Source of the DNA: Brachypterus glaber
Taxonomy: Eukaryota; Arthropoda; Insecta; Coleoptera; Kateretidae
NCBI GenBank assembly: GCA_958510825.1
Contig: OY294052.1
Span: forward strand, 3,865,816-3,929,815
Reading direction: 5' to 3'
DNA: 64,000 nucleotides
Shown: positions 57,080 through 64,000 of the stretch, one piece after another
How the letters are laid out: each line of letters opens with the position of its first letter
How positions within the stretch are numbered: the first letter of the stretch is position 1
Translations under genes and position numbers: made by a program
The notes under the pieces: model-generated
The model's database searches: none
What the model saw: the letters and a program-made list of their open reading frames with translations, nothing else
What the model was told of the DNA's origin: nothing

Positions 57080-57290
57080 TAGGATCTTGCTTGTCTCTAT
57101 TATATGGGGGCGCTAATAAAATTAAGTCGACAAATGGCCCTATAGCCAGCATCGGGCCACATGCTACCAGCTATGACATTGTCTCGGAAAAAGCATGCCT
57201 TTTTGTCTGTATTAAAAATTACGGCGGCAATCTCGCCGATGCGACCGGCTCCTAATGCTATTTTGATTTTTAGTACCACATGCGCTCACT
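57080..57290. promoter_or_regulatory. GC-richer single-copy island in the sens intron
   Basis: Includes 'ccagcatcgggccacatgct' and 'ggcggcaatctcgccgatgc'. Not repeated and not coding. Could be regulatory; evidence is compositional only. Confidence 0.25.
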
Positions 57291-57442
57291 CCAATCACTT
57301 CGGCTACTGATTTATTTTCAATCGATATTACAGCAGAAAACTTTTTGTAATATCATATCGGTTATATTGCTTACACAGATAAAAATGTTTAGGTTAGACC
57401 AAAGATGAGAAAACGAAGTGGAGGTGTGGTAATCACTACCGC

Positions 57443-57628
57443 TTGTTATGTCACGTCCGGGGTTTAAAGAAGTTAGATTTTATTTATAAAAGAGATTATT
57501 TCAGCTTAGCCTTTTTTCAACTGATGGAAATTATTCCATTAGTAATTTTTATTGACCTGAAAAGGGCTTTTGATTGTGTTGATCATAAAAAATACCAGTC
57601 GGACGTAAATTTAACTTACTATTTTTAA
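57443..57628 (+). pseudogene. LINE reverse-transcriptase relic with motif A
   Basis: Residues ~33-48 read 'VIFIDLKRAFDCVDH', the FxDLxKAFDxVxH motif A with its catalytic Asp, of non-LTR reverse transcriptases. The rest of the frame is not recognisable and stops soon after. A dead fragment. Confidence 0.6.
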
Positions 57629-58339
57629 ATAATAAAAGTTATGTATCTGTACAGAAACTTAATATAAACGACTTTTCTATGTTCTTATTGCGAAACGGGA
57701 ATTTACGTACCTAAATGTTTTTATTCGCAATTTTATATGTAATACATACATTACATGTATTAATAAAGCTCGGAAAGTACGTGATTATTGGTTTGGACCT
57801 GTAAACTAAATATTGCTGGTCAGCATTTAAATCAATAATTTCCGCTAGATGGCGCCACCGATTAAAATATCGTTAAGCAAGATGGCTGAACTGCTGTTGT
57901 CCTGATAAACATGAATATAATCTAATTCATTTTGTTTAAAAGACTTAAATTGTTCAGTTTTAGTCAATGTTTATTACTTTTAAGACTGAGAACGATAATA
58001 AATGTTATAAACGGTGCCTTGTGAGCTATCAACAAATGTTTTTGTGGTTGTTTTTTTTTTGGGTTTCGCGTAGGTGAAACTTTAGTTTTATATAATTGTG
58101 CTTTTCTTGTAAAATGCAGGAAAAATGATTTGTGTTACATATGAAGAGAACTCAAAAATAAAGTATTATAGTATTATTTTCTTCATTTGAATTTAAACAT
58201 CTAGGTTTCAAAAAAATTAGTACTTTATTTTTAAATAAAAACAGTTGCGAATAAAATAGTATAATAGTCTCCCGGAAAATGGTACTGTTCCTCGACCTAA
58301 AAATGGTCTCCGAAAAGTACTATTTTCCGAGTCGACCTG
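57629..58339. other. AT-rich intron DNA, nothing recognised
   Basis: No gene. A small inverted pair lies at about 58274-58330 ('ccggaaaatggtactgttcc' facing 'aaaagtactattttccg'). Confidence 0.4.
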
Positions 58340-58617
58340 TTTGTTTGTTTTTTTTTGTTTTTGTTTGTTTGTTTATTTAACCTCGTACTATTCCACTTAA
58401 TTAAGCATCCCCTAAGTCCAAGACTTGTGTGGGCTAGTAGTAGAGGGAACCACCGGCTTTGACTTTCGAACCAAAATATCTAGGGAGTACGCCTTCGCCA
58501 AATTTCAATTATTAATTAACTCAAAAAGGCAATCGGTGCCAGTGAGGTTTGAACTCACGATCATTGACTCAGTGTCAATGCTATATCGATGCCTTAGACC
58601 GCTGAGCTAATTCTCCC
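58340..58617 (-). mobile_element. tRNA-derived SINE, copy 2
   Basis: Minus strand: the head begins 'gggagaattagctcagcgg' with an A box, and B box 'gagttcaaacctc'. The head has a long extra arm. It then shares the body of copy 1, with a partial deletion around 'tagggagtgtccgcttcac', and ends in (AAAC)n. Confidence 0.85.
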
Positions 58618-58869
58618 TTTAAACCTGTTATCTACTATTCCGATTTATATTTTTAGATTTTGTTTGTCGATCGCCTTACATAAGCTGAATTCATTATCAA
58701 TGTCTACATGTAGCAACACTGTATACAGTGTTGCCAATACATTTAATTGTATTACAAATTTGTGCTTTATATAAAAGTCTCTCAAATGAAAGAATTAAGC
58801 AGATTTGTCCAATCTAGTTACTTTATTGCGTCATTAAAACAACGTGATAAAAAAACGACGAGTTCTATC

Positions 58870-59140
58870 TTTAAGTAAAAAATTCTCCCTGCCCAGCCTT
58901 CTTAGACTCTTCTGCGGAACGTGCCCGGAAAACAATTAACGAAATAAAAATCCGCAGAGACTGGAAAACAAATGAAAGTACAAGCCGGTATCTAATTGGC
59001 CTGGAAAAAAGTGACACTTCGCATGCAGGGCTTTCGCAATTAAAAAAAAATACAGAAATTCCTTCCCTTTTCATTTGGTGTACACAGCAAGACACACAAT
59101 CAAAAATTACCCTTCGAGAAATGCCAGTCGCCGAGCAATT
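58870..59140. promoter_or_regulatory. Single-copy, balanced-composition block near sens exon
   Basis: A non-repetitive block ('ctgcggaacgtgcccgg', 'ggcctggaaaaaagtgacac') 0.6-0.9 kb inside the large intron from the finger-4 exon. It looks like typical conserved non-coding DNA, but conservation is not testable here. Confidence 0.25.
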
Positions 59141-59758
59141 TTAAAAATGGACTTTTACTTAATTGCCTTTGGTGCGAAAAAAAGTCTAATTATAAGAAAC
59201 TGAGAAGACGTTAATTGATTTGGTAACGAGAAAAGAATGCCGGACCCTCTTTTCGGAAATTATCATTTGACACAAGTAGAAAAACGTAAAAAGCTTATTT
59301 ATTATTTTTAACATTAAAGCTTATTTATTATTTTGATGAGGATTACGTGATCTTTTAACTCTCTGATGGGGTGGTTTTTATTTAAAAATTTCACGTCGCT
59401 CTAAATATTTATACCGGGTGGATTTTTTAAGAGAAAAAGGGGGTCCATATAATTCATGGAAGAAAAAAGGCACTTGCATCACAAAGAATTAACCGTCTCT
59501 ATTTGTATTATCAGATTCGGTTTTAACAAGGCAAAAACACTACGGATTATCTATTTTTATCAAAATATAGAGAAAAACGAAAAGAAATATCCCCTACGTC
59601 CTGGAAGAAAGGTAAATATTTTATATTATTGTATTAGCATCGAAAATATAATAATTATGCCAAATTTTAGCTTCCTATATTTATCCTAAGTGTGTGAAAA
59701 ATACAACACAAGATTTAGCCTATATATCTATAGATAAATGTAAATGTAGAAAACTTAC

Positions 59759-59940
59759 CAGTATGTATGTATGTATGTTTTTTCATATCAGACTTTTGAT
59801 GAAATCGCTTCCCACAGTATTGGCAGGGATATGGCCTTGTGTCAGAATGTATTAAGAGGTGAGTAGATAACGTTGAGGACCTTTTGAAGGACTTTCCACA
59901 CTGTTTACACTCGAAAACTTTTTCCACATTATGAACAGCC
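59759..59940 (-). CDS. sens: senseless (Gfi-1 family) middle exon: zinc fingers 3 and 4
   Basis: The acceptor 'ttctttttag' precedes 59940 and the donor is G|GTAAGTTTTC. The exon is 182 nt, phase 2 in and phase 1 out. It completes finger 2's HRAVH, then finger 3 ([10 protein letters not shown]...HLLIH) and finger 4 ([10 protein letters not shown]...HTYIH). '[20 protein letters not shown]' is a signature of Gfi-1/Senseless proteins. The codons for HTYIHT fall in a (CATA)n run at 59761-59778. Confidence 0.95.
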
Positions 59941-59979
59941 CTAAAAAGAACAAACATTTTCTATGATATCAATAATTAT

Positions 59980-60560
59980 TTATATACCAAGGGACTTTTA
60001 GTCCCGCTGCATTAGTGTTTCCTGAGCGAGCGTAGCGAGCGAGGGAAACAGAAATGCAAGGGACTAAAACAGCCAAGTTTAGTCCTGAGGTATATACACT
60101 ATTTTTTGCAGGACCAAACATAATTTAGGTGGATAAAATTAAAATTAAAAACCACGCGTCTAAAATCGGTTGTTTTATTTTCGTAATTTAATCAAGATGC
60201 CTGTAAATTGCGAAGTCAGTTTCATGGCTATCGCGATTTCAATTGTTTTTTAATATGGTTGACACAAACGGCAAAAAAATGGACGAAGATGATAAATTTT
60301 AAGTTATGTATAAATTGTTATAACAATGTTATTTTTAAAGGTTTTCTTTGTTAAAATCAAATAAATTGGTTTGAATCGCTAATTTATTACAAAACACCAC
60401 CAAACCTATTTTTGAACCAGCAAAGCACATAGTAAGTATAATATTTTAATATTATCAAGATTGCCGTGATTTTTATTCCCTAGGGAGAAAAACGGCAAGT
60501 TTTGTCCCGAAAATGAAAGCGTAAAATTAGGTTTTAGTCTTGGTCGTGCAAAAACCAATT
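59980..60560. mobile_element. Palindromic element inside the short sens intron
   Basis: The 644-bp intron 59941-60584 is mostly filled by it. The left end has nested hairpins ('gggacttttagtccc', 'cgagcgtagcgagcgag', 'tgcaagggactaaaac'). 'tttttgcaggaccaaac...taatttagg' near 60112 is mirrored near 60520-60556. Non-coding. Confidence 0.5.
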
Positions 60561-60584
60561 TATTTATTTATTATTTATTCTCAC

Positions 60585-61479
60585 CTATGTTGACTTAAAC
60601 TAATCTCATGCCCAAATGTCTTATTACAAAGCTCGCAAGCAAAAGGCCTCTTTCCATTATGCGACCTCCTAGCATGCACCTCTAATCCATGAGGCGTGGA
60701 AAACATTTTCTCACATTTTATACAAGAATAAACATCTCCCAAAGGCATCATTCCAGGTCTCATCAGCATATGATGATGATGCGGATGAACTCCTGAAGGA
60801 TTTAAAAAGTGTTGTCTTAAGATCTCGCTTGTGTGAGGTGGAGGGTATTGCCCGGGTGTATGTCCTTGAGCCATTGCTGCCGCCATTGCAGAAAAGTACA
60901 GTGAAGGAGTCGGAATAAATGAACGTTCTTCTCCTTCTTTTTGGTGATACAGGCTTGGTTGGAACAACCCCGGATGTAAAAAACTTCGGGGAAGAAACTG
61001 TGCATTATACTCCTGTGACGATTTTAACTGTGCTTCTTTAACTAAATCTACAAATGGTGGATACATGTATGACCGTGTAACCGATATAGTTTCCTGATAA
61101 CATGGCGCATCTGATTTAGTTTTAGGTATATCAGGCCGTAATAACGCTGATACTGAAAACGCTTCTGATTTTTTACTTGGTGATTCGATTTTTTGTATTT
61201 CGGTGACACTACTCGGTCGCGGTGAAGGTGAATTTGTTCTGGAATGAACTGGTGAATCGACTTCTAGTTCTGGCGATGTGCTGGGTGATACTCGAGGGGG
61301 TGAGTTTTCACTTTCCCATCGACTTTTGTGGTCAAGACCTGGTGATAATATTTCATCATTGCTATAACAGTTGCTGTTTTTGCGTTCACGTTGAAAACAT
61401 TTTGAGTTGTTATTGTTTTGGATTTCGTCTTCGTCATCTGATTTTGAAACCAAACGGTTTATTCCAAATTTTATTGGAT
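60585..61479 (-). CDS. sens: senseless (Gfi-1 family zinc-finger transcription factor), main internal exon and whole-gene annotation
   Basis: An 895-nt internal exon. The acceptor 'cttctttccag' precedes 61479 and the donor is AG|GTGAGAATA after 60585. The frame is open back to the acceptor through PIKFGINRL, so TTG at 61453 is not a start and the 5' exon(s) lie outside the window. Order: acidic/polar and Ser/Pro-rich region, a conserved-looking [13 protein letters not shown] segment, an aromatic/proline region, a HPHHHH run, then finger 1 ([10 protein letters not shown]...HARRSH) and finger 2 ([10 protein letters not shown]...). With exons 59940-59759 and 32897-32704 it gives 422 complete residues with six C2H2 fingers in Gfi-1 order. 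Family members are nuclear DNA-binding regulators; fly Senseless is required for sensory-organ precursors. As I recall, fly Sens has four fingers, so six may mean the paralogue sens-2 or the ancestral form; sens versus sens-2 is unresolved. Confidence 0.93.
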
Positions 61480-61833
61480 CTGGAAAGAAGAAAATTCCAA
61501 ATTAATTATTGGTAGGACTTTTGAAAATGTTTGGATTATGTTTATTCTTTAACAAAATAAGTAAATAAAAATATATTCCGGATTTACAGTTTAGATTCCA
61601 AAACAAATGTAAAAAAAACTAGAAGATCATATTTTTCTTTCTTGCTTAAAAAACTTTTCAGCAGAGAAAAAGGTTTATCAACATTTTTTAGCTGGGATTG
61701 TTTTTGGTTTGGACAAACAATTTTTTTTAAACCTTTGTTGAAAAGATTTTTTTTTATTAAAAATCGTTTTTTGAAAAAAAAATGCAAAAACTGATCTTTT
61801 ATGTTACAGTAACTAGTATGGAATAGACAATAT
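61480..61833. other. Intron DNA upstream of the sens internal exon
   Basis: AT-rich, with a polypyrimidine-type acceptor at its right-hand (3', minus strand) end near 61480-61495. No exon recognised. Confidence 0.5.
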
Positions 61834-62470
61834 TCCCGCGAGCGCGGAATGACTATTCTATACGTGTTGTAGACTATACTTTTTCTTCGACTGCAAATAT
61901 GAAACACTGTATGGCTTTAAACTGCGGACAAGGTTAAAAACAATGTTTTTTGTGACTCGACATTGTAAATGCAACAAAACACATATTTTTAAATAAAGCA
62001 ATTAATTTTATTTAATAATTTTATCGAATCAGTACGTAAAAAATATTTTTATTTAATATTAGCACATATTTACAAATTATAATGCAAAAATTAAAGGTTA
62101 TGTCAAATTGTTGTGACAGATATCAGGTTTAAATATTTAAAAATAGATGGAGCACTGCTCCATTGGAGCAGTTTTAATTTTTTGAACTAAATTGATAAAA
62201 AACTGCTCAAATATTAATAAAAACTAATAAACTTTATGTAATTTTAACGCAAAACTTTAAATTGCATTAAATTATTCAATATTTCATGGTAAAATAAATA
62301 TTTTTTTGCTAATTTTGCTACAGGTTTCTTTACTTTTATAAACAAGAGATGGTACTACATGTGCTCATTCTAACACTTGATACGGAATATTCATACCGTA
62401 TCTAGAGCTAGAATGGATTCATTCTGTGTTTGAAAAGTGTGTGTTTCATTCTAAAGCAGTCGTAGAAAAA
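61834..62470 (+). mobile_element. R2 element, copy 6 (best-preserved)
   Basis: Complete from 'cccgcgagcgcggaatgac' to 'aaagcagtcgtagaaaaa', ~637 bp, without nested insertions. Useful as reference for the family. A small local duplication of 'gagca' and 'tccat' lies near 62148-62170. Confidence 0.8.
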
Positions 62471-63049
62471 GTATTATTTCGTTACCAGCAGTTTGTTTTA
62501 GTTTAGTCTAGGTGCCGTAAATAAAGTATTTACAATCAAAAATCATTCGATTTTCTTAAGTTTTTAACAATTAAAGCAATTAGTCTCATTCATTGTTCTC
62601 ACTAAGCGCCCCTTATCGTTACTAATTTGCCTAAATGATGTGACCTAATCCGGAATTGTATTATTCATGAATCTGCTGTCGGATAGATGAAAAAACAAGC
62701 CGTGAAGATATGTAATGCTACGCATTCCATTATATACTACTCACAGTGCATTTTTTTCCAAACAGGCAAGTTTAAAATTATTTAAAACGCAAAATAAAAT
62801 GTTACTAGTTTCGAAAAATCAAGTTTTTCTTCAAAATATTTTTTTTAAATTAAAAAATAAAAAAAAAAATTTTTAAATTTCTTTTTCAATAAAAAAAAAA
62901 TCAATATTTTTTTTTTAAATTAAAAAAAAATCAATATTTTTTTTTAATCGATTTGTTTGAAAAACGAAAAAAAATTGAAAAAAAAATTGAGATAGATGTG
63001 TTTTTTCGATTTTAAAAAAATAATAATACATACATTTTTATACATTTTT
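62471..63049. other. AT-rich DNA with A/T homopolymer runs
   Basis: No gene; 62820-63010 consists mainly of A and T runs. Confidence 0.5.
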
Positions 63050-63309
63050 GTTTAACCTCGTACTATTCTACTTAATTAAGCATCCCCTAAGTCCAGGACT
63101 TGTGTGGGCTAGTAGTAGAGGGAACCACCGGCTTTAATTGACTTTCGAACCAATTTATAGGGAGTGTCCGCTTCACTTACGCCTTCGCCAAATTTCAATT
63201 ATTAATTAACTGAAAAAGGCAAATCGGCACCCGTGAGAATCGAACTCACGTTATTTTGGGTAGTAAACTCTTCAAGTACGACGCGGTAGTCCACTACACC
63301 AATCCTCCC
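63050..63309 (-). mobile_element. tRNA-derived SINE, copy 3
   Basis: Minus strand: the head begins 'gggaggattggtgtagtgg', with B box 'gagttcgattctcac' and a long variable arm; the full shared body follows. The 3' tail on the left is short (no clear AAAC array). Confidence 0.85.
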
Positions 63310-63464
63310 ATAATAATAATAACTTTTTTGTTCTGGGGGGAATTATTTTTAAAAAACAATAGGGATCTTTTCCCTATAAAACATGATTCTTGATATCGTG
63401 TAAACAAAAAATGTGACATGAACGGACATTTTCAAAGTTTCTTATTTTTTTTATGGGCGTTTGC

Positions 63465-63941
63465 GAGGGGCTGACCACGAAGAAATCTTTTGTACAAGCC
63501 AGAGGAACTCAGGAGGAACTCTGAAGAACTCTGGAGGAACTCTGAGAAACTCCGAGGAACTCCGGAGAAATCGCCAGGGATAAAGCTTTTTTTCATGAAG
63601 GTAATTTTGGGGCGCCAATTTTTGTTTTTTGTTTTGAAGGGGCGCCAAGTTTGGCAGAAACCGTCAGGGACAAAGCTTTTTTTCTTGGAGGTAAATTTGG
63701 GGCGCCAAGTTTGGTTGAAACGCTTTTTTTTGGGTGCCTTATTGACAGTAGTGCTTGCATAGCGGTAATTTCTACGGCTTATTTGCCAAAAATTACCCGT
63801 TCCAGGGAGGAACTCTTAAGGAATACAGGAGGAACTCCCAAGGAACTCTGGAGGAACTCCGGAGGAACTCCGAAGGAACTCTGAGGAACTCTTTGCAAAA
63901 AGGCACTCTTTTGTACAAATTTCAGACGCGGTCAGCCCCTC
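63465..63941. repeat. Element with GAGGGGCTGACC ends and GGAACTC arrays
   Basis: Terminal inverted words GAGGGGCTGACC (63465-63476) and GGTCAGCCCCTC (63930-63941). Inside each end is an array of 'ggaggaactctg'-type 11-12-bp units (63500-63568, 63803-63888), in the same orientation. In the centre the module 'aagctttttttc...ggggcgccaa' occurs two to three times. The long open frames here reflect the repeats. Confidence 0.6.
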
Positions 63942-64000
63942 GGACGTTTGTCTAGGGCGTTTTGTGATGATTTTGGGAAATTCGAAACTACCGTATAATA

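Noticed and set aside
61453..61455. Translation start of sens at 61453
   Set aside because: The codon is TTG and the frame is open upstream to a splice acceptor at 61480; the true start is in an upstream exon.
61222..61515. Plus-strand 97-codon frame
   Set aside because: Shadow of the sens internal exon on the opposite strand, as is the minus frame at 60817-61005.
63490..63955. Four overlapping 'EELRRNSEELWRN' frames
   Set aside because: Products of the GGAACTC arrays open in several frames; no evidence of a gene.

Overview
The window is animal nuclear DNA, very probably from an insect and possibly a beetle (the order is a guess). It is AT-rich, has split genes with GT/AG introns, is crowded with small inverted-repeat transposons, and contains an unmistakable Senseless/Gfi-1 zinc-finger gene. 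No bacterial, organellar or viral gene was seen.

Two host genes are supported, both on the minus strand. (1) A senseless-family (sens or sens-2) transcription factor. Three coding exons lie in the window at 61479-60585, 59940-59759 and 32897-32704, and their splice phases join perfectly. They encode the central region and all six C2H2 fingers; the 5' exon(s) lie beyond 64000. Fingers 4 and 5 are separated by an intron of about 26.9 kb (32898-59758) made largely of transposon debris. (2) About 6.6 kb downstream, a complete-looking four-exon gene (26140-22840) encodes a 387-residue FERM-domain protein ending in a hydrophobic, probably membrane-spanning, segment.

Almost everything else is mobile DNA. 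1-9.7 kb: MITEs, a tRNA-derived SINE nested in an older repeat, a Penelope-like element (4006-4990) with inverted terminal copies each carrying a hammerhead-ribozyme motif, and a tandem array (8084-9693, running into a 200-N gap) whose 354-bp units each encode a full natural-type hammerhead ribozyme on the minus strand. That array looks like a retrozyme. 9.9-22.6 kb: many TIR elements and interspersed repeats. 22.8-26.1 kb: the FERM gene, with two near-identical recombinase-like repeats in introns 1 and 3. 26.4-32.5 kb: repeats, a foldback array of 'agcgc' words, and a head-to-head pair of retrozyme units. 32.7-61.5 kb: sens and its giant intron, with three LINE remnants, long (TTA)n tracts, and a few GC-richer single-copy patches that could be cis-regulatory. 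61.5-64 kb: more repeats, a SINE and an element built of 'GGAACTC' arrays.

The most interesting signal is the hammerhead system: a ribozyme-bearing Penelope retroelement lies 3 kb from a tandem array of small non-coding units carrying an intact hammerhead, with a rearranged copy 22 kb away. This fits a non-autonomous circular-RNA retroelement that may borrow Penelope-type machinery, although mobilisation is inference.
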